Positions 5,671-12,546 of a stretch of DNA of 14,809 nt are shown in pieces. The translations under genes were made by a program, and so were the position numbers. This stretch comes from an uncultured Atopobiaceae bacterium. GTDB lineage: Bacteria; Actinomycetota; Coriobacteriia; Coriobacteriales; Atopobiaceae. The notes under the pieces are model-generated. The model searched no databases. It saw only the letters and a list, made by a program, of their open reading frames with translations, and was not told the origin of the DNA. Where the stretch lies: positions 1 through 14,809 of the forward strand of contig CAJOGH010000005.1 in assembly GCA_905233865.1 (NCBI GenBank), given 5' to 3'. Every line of letters starts with the position of its first letter. The stretch's first letter is position 1.

Positions 5671-6954
5671 CTACGCCTGCTCGAGCGCCTGGGCGACGTC
5701 GGCGATCAGGTCCTCTGCGGCCTCCAGGCCACAGGAGAGGCGCACGGTGCCGGGGTCGATGCCTGCGGCCACGAGTTCCTCGTCGGTCATCTGACGGTGC
5801 GTGGCGCTTGCAGGGTGCAGGCAGCAGGTGCGCGCATCGGCCACGTGCGTCTCGATGGCGCAGATCTTGAGCGCTGCCATGAAACGCTCGGCGGCAGCGC
5901 GGCCGCCCGCCACGTTAAAGCTCACAACGCCACAGACACCGTCGGGCAGGTACTTGCTCGCAAGCTCGTGATAAGGGTCACTCGCAAGACCCGGGAACTT
6001 GACGCTGTCGACCTTGGGATGGGCCGACAGGAACTCGGCCATGGCCTGGCCATTGGCGCAGTGGCGGTCCATGCGCACGTGCAAGCTCTCAAGTCCCATG
6101 TTGAGGTAGAAGGCGTTCTGCGGGCTCTGGATGGAGCCAAAGTCACGCATGAGCTGAGCGGTAGCCTTGGTAATGAAGGCGCCGCCCTGACCGAACTTCT
6201 GCGCATAGACGATGCCGTGATAGGAGTCGTCGGGGGTAGTCAGCCCAGGGAACTTGTCGGCATGGGCCATCCAATCAAAGTTGCCAGAGTCCACGATGGC
6301 GCCGCCCACGGCCACACCATGCCCGTCCATGTACTTGGTCGTGGAGTGCGTGACGATGTCGGCTCCCCACTCGATGGGACGACACTTGACGGGTGTGGGG
6401 AAGGTGTTGTCCACGATCAGGGGCACGCCGTGGTCATGAGCAACCTTGGCAAAGCGCTCGATGTCCAGCACGGCAAGGGCAGGATTGGCCACGGTCTCGC
6501 CCAGGACGGCGCGCGTGTTGGGCCTAAAGGCGGCGGCAAGCTCCTCGTCCGTGCAGTCGGGAGTCACGAAGGTGGACTCTATGCCCATCTTGGCCATGGT
6601 GTGCTGCACCAGGTTGTACGTACCGCCGTAGATGGCAGAGCACGCCACCACGTGCGAGCCGGCCTCGCAGATGTTAAAGAGCGCAAAGAAGTTCGCTGCC
6701 TGACCCGAGCTCGTGAGCATGGCCGCGCTGCCACCCTCGAGCTCGCAGATCTTCGCAGCCACGTAGTCGTTCGTGGGGTTCTGCAGGCGGGTGTAAAAGT
6801 AGCCCTCGGCCTCCAGGTCAAAAAGCTGGCCCATGTGCTCGCTCGTGGCGTACTTGAACGTCGTCGACTGGACGATGGGAATCTGGCGGGGCTCGCCGTC
6901 ACCAGGTGTGTAGCCACCCTGGACGCAGCGCGTGTCGATGCTTGTCTTGGACAT
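5671..6954 (-). CDS. metY: O-acetylhomoserine sulfhydrylase (homocysteine synthase), PLP-dependent
   Basis: This 427-aa Cys/Met metabolism PLP enzyme catalyses O-acetyl-L-homoserine + sulfide to L-homocysteine + acetate in the cytoplasm, the direct sulfhydrylation route to methionine. Family motifs seen are YFYTRLQNPT near 52-61 (phosphate-binding Tyr/Arg from the neighbouring subunit), TSSGQAANFF, SAIYGGTYNL, VDNTFPTP (Asp182 that holds the pyridine nitrogen), and THSTTKYMDGHG with the Schiff-base Lys207. VRLSCGLEAAEDLI closes the C-terminal domain. Length matches MetY (about 425-430 aa) rather than the shorter MetB/MetC (about 380-400). The ATG at 6954 has AGGAGG 4 nt upstream. It lies 82 nt downstream of the GGDEF-EAL gene on the same strand and has an inverted repeat over its ribosome binding site. 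A related gamma-replacing activity cannot be excluded. Confidence 0.92.
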   Translation of the reverse strand: MSKTSIDTRCVQGGYTPGDGEPRQIPIVQSTTFKYATSEHMGQLFDLEAEGYFYTRLQNPTNDYVAAKICELEGGSAAMLTSSGQAANFFALFNICEAGSHVVACSAIYGGTYNLVQHTMAKMGIESTFVTPDCTDEELAAAFRPNTRAVLGETVANPALAVLDIERFAKVAHDHGVPLIVDNTFPTPVKCRPIEWGADIVTHSTTKYMDGHGVAVGGAIVDSGNFDWMAHADKFPGLTTPDDSYHGIVYAQKFGQGGAFITKATAQLMRDFGSIQSPQNAFYLNMGLESLHVRMDRHCANGQAMAEFLSAHPKVDSVKFPGLASDPYHELASKYLPDGVCGVVSFNVAGGRAAAERFMAALKICAIETHVADARTCCLHPASATHRQMTDEELVAAGIDPGTVRLSCGLEAAEDLIADVAQALEQA

Positions 6955-6961
6955 GTGTCCT

Positions 6962-6991
6962 CCTTGTTCCGAACCTTTTGCGCGAACAAGG
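6962..6991 (-). promoter_or_regulatory. Inverted repeat overlapping the metY ribosome binding site
   Basis: CCTTGTTC (6962-6969) and GAACAAGG (6984-6991) are exact 8-bp reverse complements with a 14-nt loop. On the - strand the final AAGG of the repeat is the first part of AAGGAGG, the metY ribosome binding site. An RNA hairpin here would hide part of that site; as DNA it could be a repressor site. A smaller dyad GTTCCGAAC (6966-6974) offers an alternative fold. No SAM riboswitch or T-box core is recognisable in the 82-nt gap. Confidence 0.5.
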
Positions 6992-7036
6992 TAGCACAGC
7001 TGCGTGTCAGGCGTGTTGCTCAGCGGGGCGCGATGC

Positions 7037-9373
7037 CTAGAGAACAAGCCTCTTGGGGTTCTCGCTCAGGTAGCGACTCTCAAACACATCGGTTGCCAGG
7101 GGCTCCTCAGAAAAATAGCCCTGGATCTCGGAACAGCCCATGGAGCGCAGAACGTCCAGCTGCTCGCGCCTCTCCACGCCCAGCGCAACAGCCTCCATGC
7201 CCAGCGAGTCACACATGTTGATGATGGCGCCCACGGCCTGGCGCGTGTCCTCGTCCGTGAGAAGCTCGGGCATGAACGAGGCATCGATCTTCAGACGGTT
7301 GACGCCTAGGGACATGAGCAGGGGGATGGAAGAGCGCCCGCGACCAAAGTGGTCGACGGAGATAGAGATGCCCGCGGCACGGATCACGTTGGCGACCTCA
7401 GGGCGCAGGATGTGGTCGTCCATGGCCACCTGCTCGTCAATCTCAACCGACACCCACTCGGGGTCAATCTCAAAGCACTCAAGGGCCTCCAGCAGCACGT
7501 TGACGCCCTGCGCGTCGCCAAGCTGAGCACCCGTGAGGTTAAAGTCCACGCGAATGGGCTTGCGTCCCTCGCGCGCCCAGTGGGAGATCTGCTCGATGTA
7601 AAGGTCGCAGGCACGCGTCACAAGCGGCGCCATGAGTCCGAGCTTCTTGGCGTGCACCATGAACGAGCCAGGGCTCACGAGCTCGCCGTCCAGATCCCAT
7701 CTCAAGAGTGCCTCGCAACCCACGAGATCGCCGGAGTTCACATCAAACTGAGGCTGGAACAGCAGGATGAAGTCATTGTCGATGTCCGCGCTACGCAGCC
7801 GCTCCTCAATAACGTGGGAGTCGGCAAGCTCCTCGGCATGGCCCACGCTAAAGTAGCAGTAGTTGTTGGGGCGCGAGCTGCGCTTGATGGAGTACATGGC
7901 CTGGTCGGCTGCGCCCAGGGCGCTCTTGGGATCCTCGACGTCCAGGGGGAAACGCGCGATGCCCATGGAGCACGACAGTGCGTATAGGTGTCCGTTGGCG
8001 CCAATGGGACGGGTAAAGACATCCATGATCCTCTGTGCGACAGCGTTGCAATCCTTGCGATCCACGCTTCCGGGAACGACGACCATGAACTCGTCACCGC
8101 CCATCCTAAAGAAGGTGGCATCTGGGATGTCCAGTTCAAGAAGTTTGGTGCCAAGGATGGCCAGGACCTCGTCACCCGCATCGTGACCATAGGTGTCGTT
8201 GATGGGCTTGAAGCCGTTCAGGTCAAAGTAGTAGATGGTAAAGGGCTTGGGGTCTCCATCTGCGGGACTAGTGATCTCACCCAGGTACTCGTTGCTGTGA
8301 CGACGGTTGTACAGGCCCGTGAGCTCGTCGGTGACGCTCGCGCGCCTATACATCTCCTTGGCCTCCTCGGACTCGCGCGTGCGCTGGCTCACCAGGATCG
8401 TGAGCTCCTCGGAGAGCTGGCGCTCCCGGCGAAGAAGCTCGTCGGAAAGCTGGCGGGCGTGGTTGGTGGCGGCCAGGATCCAGTAGGCCAGCGCAGCCAC
8501 CGCAAGCACCATGAGGGTAAAGACGCTGATCCATCCCAAGACGGCGGCCACACAGCCTATGCCAAGCGTGATCAGGGCAATCACACGCTGATAGGGGCGT
8601 TGCTGGATATCAGAGGCGTGCATGGGCGCCGAGAAGCAAGGCCACTTGCTCTCCAGGTTGAGACCTAGGATGACCAGCATGCAGCCCACAAGGTAGAACG
8701 AGTCCACGAGGATGGGGTTCATGAACTCCATGCCGACGCGCTCAAAGATGTTCTCCGCAAGGTCCAAAAGGACAAAGAGAAGTGTGCCCGAAAGGTAGCA
8801 CAGCGTCGAGCGGCTTCCCAAGAGGGTGCCCTTCTGGATGGCCACCAGCGAGGTCGTGACCAGCATGAGCATGTTGATAAACACGAAGGCGGAGCTCGCA
8901 ATCGCAAAGGGCGTGGCCGACATGAGCGAAAGGTCCCTGCCAAAGTGGACGACGCTCAGCACCGTGAAGCCAAAGACAGAGAGGTAGAAGGCATCGGCAA
9001 AGATGTTGTACTTGGCATCGCGCGAAAACCCGCCGACTGCTCCCACGACGAGCGCGAGCGCCATAAAGAGAGGCGAGGCCACGGTCAGCGACCACAGCAG
9101 GACGTCCTCTGTGGGCACAACGTTCATGTAATAGGTCTCCACGAACCACATGATGTTGTGCAACATGCCAATGACCTGCGAGGCAATCATAAAGAAGCGC
9201 GACAGGTGCAGACGCTCGATGCGGACCCCCGTGGCCACGACAAGCGCACCAACCAGGCTCACGCCGCACGAGACGGCATCGGCAACATATGAGTTATCGA
9301 CAATCCCAGCCCAGAACATGACCGCCATGAGAGCGGCCCACAGAGCAAGGAGCTTACTTGTAACAGGTCTCAC
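7037..9373 (-). CDS. Polytopic membrane GGDEF-EAL protein: probable diguanylate cyclase with degenerate EAL domain
   Basis: This is a 778-aa c-di-GMP signalling protein. Residues 1-302 hold roughly eight to ten hydrophobic helices of no sensor family I recognise, followed by a short coiled coil (305-345). The GGDEF domain spans about 346-505: DELTGLYNRR, FDLNGFKPINDTYGHDAGDE (metal Asp384) and RMGGDEF (425-429) are intact. The I-site position (416-419, IPDA) lacks RxxD, so product inhibition is unlikely there. The EAL domain spans about 530-770: EAL (554-556), N612, E644, LKIDASF (K695) and QGY (751-753) are kept. However, DDFG has become DHFG (His675), and the Glu of AEGVE has become Leu (AVALGVE, Leu731). 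Phosphodiesterase activity is therefore doubtful. It starts with GTG, with GAGGAA 8 nt upstream. The gene is divergent from the polyphosphate polymerase operon and may read on into metY. Confidence 0.9.
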   Translation of the reverse strand: MRPVTSKLLALWAALMAVMFWAGIVDNSYVADAVSCGVSLVGALVVATGVRIERLHLSRFFMIASQVIGMLHNIMWFVETYYMNVVPTEDVLLWSLTVASPLFMALALVVGAVGGFSRDAKYNIFADAFYLSVFGFTVLSVVHFGRDLSLMSATPFAIASSAFVFINMLMLVTTSLVAIQKGTLLGSRSTLCYLSGTLLFVLLDLAENIFERVGMEFMNPILVDSFYLVGCMLVILGLNLESKWPCFSAPMHASDIQQRPYQRVIALITLGIGCVAAVLGWISVFTLMVLAVAALAYWILAATNHARQLSDELLRRERQLSEELTILVSQRTRESEEAKEMYRRASVTDELTGLYNRRHSNEYLGEITSPADGDPKPFTIYYFDLNGFKPINDTYGHDAGDEVLAILGTKLLELDIPDATFFRMGGDEFMVVVPGSVDRKDCNAVAQRIMDVFTRPIGANGHLYALSCSMGIARFPLDVEDPKSALGAADQAMYSIKRSSRPNNYCYFSVGHAEELADSHVIEERLRSADIDNDFILLFQPQFDVNSGDLVGCEALLRWDLDGELVSPGSFMVHAKKLGLMAPLVTRACDLYIEQISHWAREGRKPIRVDFNLTGAQLGDAQGVNVLLEALECFEIDPEWVSVEIDEQVAMDDHILRPEVANVIRAAGISISVDHFGRGRSSIPLLMSLGVNRLKIDASFMPELLTDEDTRQAVGAIINMCDSLGMEAVALGVERREQLDVLRSMGCSEIQGYFSEEPLATDVFESRYLSENPKRLVL

Positions 9374-9376
9374 CGT

Positions 9377-9406
9377 TTGATTTCCTCTTCCTTATATCCT
9401 TATAGA
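9377..9406 (+). promoter_or_regulatory. Possible promoter of the polyphosphate polymerase operon
   Basis: TTGATT (9377-9382) and TATAGA (9401-9406) are 18 nt apart on the + strand. Use of this pair would give a leader of about 180 nt that carries all three dyads. Both boxes are imperfect, and other starts closer to the gene are possible. Confidence 0.3.
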
Positions 9407-9499
9407 TAATACGACAAGAGCCGTCTCATCTTTCAAATTCAGGCAAATGCCCCCATTCCACCGCGTAGATGGCCGACAAGACCTCACAGTGCCGCTCGC

Positions 9500-9527
9500 A
9501 TAATATATACGGTCTCACGTTCATCAA
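9500..9527 (-). promoter_or_regulatory. Possible promoter of the GGDEF-EAL gene
   Basis: On the - strand TTGATG (9522-9527) and TATTAT (9500-9505) are 16 nt apart, about 127 nt upstream of the GTG start. A second candidate nearer the gene is TTGAAA (9431-9436) with TATTAT (9406-9411), but its spacing of 19 nt is long. The first -35 box lies inside one of the dyads, so a regulator bound there could act on both directions. Confidence 0.35.
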
Positions 9528-9591
9528 TGATGTAAGGTATTCCTTAAGCGCATACAAAGGCTGTCTTTGACTTTTGGGGGGAGGTGCCGTC

Positions 9592-10290
9592 GTGCGGAGC
9601 GTCACGCGCAAAGAAAAGAAGTTCCTGCTTGATGCTGTCAACGCAGCCCAGGCAGAGGCGCGCGTAGCATCGATACTCGCCGCAGACCCGCACAACGGCA
9701 CAAGCGGCTACCCCGTACGCTCGCTCTACTTTGACACCCCTGACGACCGCGATTTCTGGGCAAAGATCGATGGCCTGCGCAACAGACGAAAGGTACGCTT
9801 GCGCACCTATGGCGCAGACGCGGACTTTGCCCTGCTGGAGCTCAAGCAAAAGACCAATGACAACCAGCACAAGCGTGGTCTACGCGTTCCTCGCGCAGAC
9901 GCCATCGCACTCAGTCATGGCGACCTCACCTGCCTCCGCGAGAACCAGGACCCGCTCGCACAGGAACTCTACGGTATCATGTCCACTTGGTGTTACATGC
10001 CTCGCATGATCGTGGAATACGACCGCGCGGCCTATGTCGTGCGTGAGAACTCAACACGCGTGACCTTTGACAAGCGCGTGCGCGCGACCGAGGCCAACAC
10101 CAACCTCTTTGACCCAAACCTTGCCATGTACCCCGTCATAGACCCGTTCAACGTGATCCTCGAGGTCAAGTTCAACACCTTCCTGCTGAGCTACGTCAGA
10201 CGAACACTCGGGACAGCCGTGGACCGTACCGAGACATCGGTTTCCAAGTACATCTTGGGGCGTGGGGTCTCGCAGGACTTCGTGAGCTAG
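9592..10290 (+). CDS. VTC-domain polyphosphate polymerase (catalytic domain only)
   Basis: This 232-aa protein is the bacterial form of the yeast Vtc4 catalytic tunnel domain, which builds polyphosphate from ATP. Family motifs are in order: RKEKKF (6-11), YPVRSLYFDT (40-49), RRKVRLRTYG with the substrate-binding Arg pair (65-74), FALLELKQK with Lys85 (79-87), MIVEYDRAAY (139-148), RVTFDKRV (156-163), VILEVKF with a probable metal-binding Glu191 (188-194), and SVSKYILGR with Lys219. It has neither an SPX domain nor a membrane segment, so regulation and membrane attachment must come from partners. GTG at 9592 is preferred because GGGAGG lies 7 nt upstream; the upstream TTG at 9574 would place the ribosome binding site inside the gene. 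It heads the + strand operon, and the DUF4956 gene follows after 19 nt. Confidence 0.88.
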   Translation: MRSVTRKEKKFLLDAVNAAQAEARVASILAADPHNGTSGYPVRSLYFDTPDDRDFWAKIDGLRNRRKVRLRTYGADADFALLELKQKTNDNQHKRGLRVPRADAIALSHGDLTCLRENQDPLAQELYGIMSTWCYMPRMIVEYDRAAYVVRENSTRVTFDKRVRATEANTNLFDPNLAMYPVIDPFNVILEVKFNTFLLSYVRRTLGTAVDRTETSVSKYILGRGVSQDFVS

Positions 10291-10309
10291 CGGACGCATT
10301 GGAGGCGCC

Positions 10310-10996
10310 ATGAAAGAACAGCTCTACCAACTCTTCCAAGACTCGATGGCCACCACCGTCAGCTTCCAGGACCTGATCATACGCGTAGGCATGTCGCTCG
10401 TGCTCGGTCTTGCCATCTTCCTGTCGTACTGGCTCTCGCACGCCGGGACCATCTACAGCAAGAAGTTCAACATCAACCTGATCACCCTCACCGTGCTTAC
10501 GACCACGGTCATGGCGGTCATCGTCAACAACATCGCACTGTCGCTGGGCATGGTCGGCGCCCTGTCCATCGTCCGCTTCCGCACCGCTATCAAGGACCCG
10601 CGCGACTCCACTTACATCTTCTGGGCCATCATCTGCGGCATCTGCTGCGGTGCGGGCCAGTACCTCATCGCCGCCGCAGGATCCGGCGCGGTCTTTGTCA
10701 TCATGCTCATTCTTGGTCGCATCCGCAACGACCAGCGCATGCTCATCTGCGTCCGCTGCGCGCGCATCCACGAGGTCGACGTCGAGGGTGCCATGTACCA
10801 GTACTTCCAGGGTCGCGCGCTCCAGCGCGTCAAGAACACGACGGCGGAAAGCTGCGAGTTCATCTACGAGATCTCGCGCAAGGCCCTCGAGCGCGGCCAG
10901 GAGAACGCCGAGCGCCCCATCACCGACACCCTCTACGACCTTGGTGCCGTGGAGTACGTGAACATCGTGGGCCAGAGCGACGAGGTGGGCAGCTGA
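10310..10996 (+). CDS. DUF4956 integral membrane protein
   Basis: This 228-aa protein has about four transmembrane helices (22-42, 57-79, 102-120, 121-137) and a charged cytoplasmic C-terminal half (138-228). The conserved DUF4956 segment GALSIVRFRTAIKDPRDSTY (83-102) joins helices 2 and 3 and is strongly basic. Function is not established. The family is repeatedly found beside VTC-domain and CotH-domain proteins, and here it sits exactly between them. Since the polymerase has no membrane part, this protein could be its membrane partner or a polyphosphate conduit, by analogy with the membrane helices of the yeast VTC complex; this is inference. GGAGG lies 5 nt before the ATG. The stop codon is followed after 3 nt by the CotH start, indicating translational coupling. 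Confidence 0.87.
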   Translation: MKEQLYQLFQDSMATTVSFQDLIIRVGMSLVLGLAIFLSYWLSHAGTIYSKKFNINLITLTVLTTTVMAVIVNNIALSLGMVGALSIVRFRTAIKDPRDSTYIFWAIICGICCGAGQYLIAAAGSGAVFVIMLILGRIRNDQRMLICVRCARIHEVDVEGAMYQYFQGRALQRVKNTTAESCEFIYEISRKALERGQENAERPITDTLYDLGAVEYVNIVGQSDEVGS

Positions 10997-10999
10997 TAG

Positions 11000-12538
11000 A
11001 TGCGCTATCGTCTTGCCGCCATAGCAGCCATCCTCGTTCTCCTTGTCCTGGGAGTCGCCGCCACCATGGCAGACTTCCACAACGGGGACAAGATCCGCTA
11101 TGTCCAGCATGAGGACTCGGCCAAGCTCTCAGACCTTTCCGAGAAGGACCGACAGGCTGCCCAGACGACCGAGATTGACCCTGAAAACTTTGCCACCCAC
11201 CTTCCCATCGTTACCATCGACAGCCGTGGCAAGGACATCCCCGGCAACGTCTACTTTGACGAGACGGGCCACCGCGTGACAGGCGAGGGAGGCCGAGCGG
11301 TCACCATAGCCGCCGAGGACGGCAACCCCTACATCACCGCAGACGTCGCAACCTTTGACGACAACGGAGACGCCAACAGGCTGAGCGACAAGCCTGAGCT
11401 CGCCTGTCCGGCGCACGTGAACATCCGCGGCAACACCAGCAGGCTCTTTGACAAGAAGAGCTACAAGGTCGTCTTTGTGGACGAGGATGACGAGACCAAG
11501 CGTGACGCGCACAAGTTCCTGGGCATGAGGTCAAGCTCTGAGTGGGTGCTCCATGGTCCCGAGCTCGACAAGACGCTCATGCGCAACTACCTCACCTACA
11601 CACTCGCCGACAAGTACATGAACGAGTGGGTCCCCGACACCCGCTTCTGCGAGGTCTTCGTCAACGGCGAGTACAAGGGCATCTACCTCGCCGTGGAGAG
11701 CATCCGTGTGGAGGAGGGCCGCCTGGAACTCACCGACTCCTCGGGCCCGGGAGGGTCCACGAGCTATGTCGTGTCCGTTGACAAGAAGGGCGAGACGACC
11801 ACGACCATCAACGAGTTCTTGCACTACACGCTCAGGCTCACCCAATACATGGCCGTGGAGTACCCCAGCAAGCGTGACCTGAACGAGGCGCGCAAGCGCT
11901 ACATTGCCAACGACATCAGCTCGGTCGAGAAGGCGCTCTTCTCGTACGACTTTGACTCGACGCTCTGGGGCTGGCGCGCAACCATGGACTCGTCGAGCTT
12001 CGTTGACATGTTCCTGCTCAATGAGTTCGTAATCAACGACGACTTCACGTCTTACTCGACCTACCTGTACAAGGACATACGAGGACGCCTGACCCTGGGC
12101 CCGTGCTGGGACTACAACAACTGCTACGACAACTACAAGGACCCCACGCCTCCCGATCACTTCTACCAGGTCGAGCGTGGATGGTACTTCATGCTGTTCA
12201 AGGACCCGGAGTTCACGGAGCGTACCATCGGACGCTGGCGCGAGCTCAGGCAGGGCGTCTATTCCGACGAGAACATTGACAAGTTCATCGACGGCACCGT
12301 CGCCTACCTGGGTCCTGCCGTGGAACGCAACTACAAGGTATGGGGCTATACCTTTGACCCCGCGAACATGGACACCAACCAGAAGCTCGAGCCCGACGAC
12401 CGCAACCCCGCCAACTACGAGGCCGCCATAGCCCAGCTCAAGACCTTCATGCACGAGCGTGCCAAGTGGATGGACGAGAACATCGAGAACCTTCGCCAGT
12501 ACAGCCACCGGTCCGCGACCAAGAAGTTCCAGGGATAG
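11000..12538 (+). CDS. Membrane-anchored CotH-family protein kinase
   Basis: This 512-aa protein has one N-terminal membrane anchor (4-23, RLAAIAAILVLLVLGVAATM), so the rest is probably outside the membrane. The CotH domain shows LPIVTIDSRGKDI (68-80), AHVNIRGNTSRLFDKKSYKV (138-157, nucleotide-binding region with Arg143 and Lys152/153), and FLGMRSSSEWVLHGPELDKT (173-192). It continues with LMRNYLTYTLADKY, VFVNGEYKGIYLAVESI (219-235), SYVVSVDKKG, LLNEFVINDDF (339-349) and LGPCWDYNN (366-374). CotH proteins are atypical kinases, known from Bacillus spore coat proteins CotB and CotG. Here the active-site 'WDxD' pattern reads WDYN, so the second Asp is Asn373. No spore genes are around, so another extracytoplasmic substrate is likely. 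The ATG is 3 nt after the DUF4956 stop, with GAGGTGGG about 10 nt upstream. Confidence 0.87.
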   Translation: MRYRLAAIAAILVLLVLGVAATMADFHNGDKIRYVQHEDSAKLSDLSEKDRQAAQTTEIDPENFATHLPIVTIDSRGKDIPGNVYFDETGHRVTGEGGRAVTIAAEDGNPYITADVATFDDNGDANRLSDKPELACPAHVNIRGNTSRLFDKKSYKVVFVDEDDETKRDAHKFLGMRSSSEWVLHGPELDKTLMRNYLTYTLADKYMNEWVPDTRFCEVFVNGEYKGIYLAVESIRVEEGRLELTDSSGPGGSTSYVVSVDKKGETTTTINEFLHYTLRLTQYMAVEYPSKRDLNEARKRYIANDISSVEKALFSYDFDSTLWGWRATMDSSSFVDMFLLNEFVINDDFTSYSTYLYKDIRGRLTLGPCWDYNNCYDNYKDPTPPDHFYQVERGWYFMLFKDPEFTERTIGRWRELRQGVYSDENIDKFIDGTVAYLGPAVERNYKVWGYTFDPANMDTNQKLEPDDRNPANYEAAIAQLKTFMHERAKWMDENIENLRQYSHRSATKKFQG

Positions 12539-12546
12539 GAGGGCAC

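Larger units (their letters stand above)
9374..9591. other. AT-richer divergent regulatory region with several small dyads
   Basis: This gene-free stretch separates the GGDEF-EAL gene from the polyphosphate polymerase operon and is visibly AT-richer than the coding DNA around it. It holds promoter-like pairs on both strands and three consecutive dyads on the operon side: CATCA-A-TGATG (9522-9532), TAAGG-TATT-CCTTA (9533-9546) and CAAAG-GCTGT-CTTTG (9555-9569). I see no c-di-GMP riboswitch core and no small ORF with a convincing start. Confidence 0.55.

Noticed and set aside
5566..7221. Long open frame of 551 codons on the + strand, antisense to the O-acetylhomoserine sulfhydrylase gene
   Set aside because: It mirrors a gene with clear catalytic motifs and a strong ribosome binding site. 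Its translation is rich in Arg, His, Val and Gly without domain motifs, as expected for the complement of high-GC codons.
9374..9591. c-di-GMP riboswitch in the leader of the polyphosphate operon or the GGDEF-EAL gene
   Set aside because: Neither strand shows the conserved GEMM core or its two-helix layout; only short dyads are present.
11531..12508. 325-codon open frame on the - strand inside the CotH gene
   Set aside because: The CotH motifs on the + strand are unmistakable and the operon runs through. The antisense product has Val/Leu/Glu-biased low-complexity composition typical of shadow frames.
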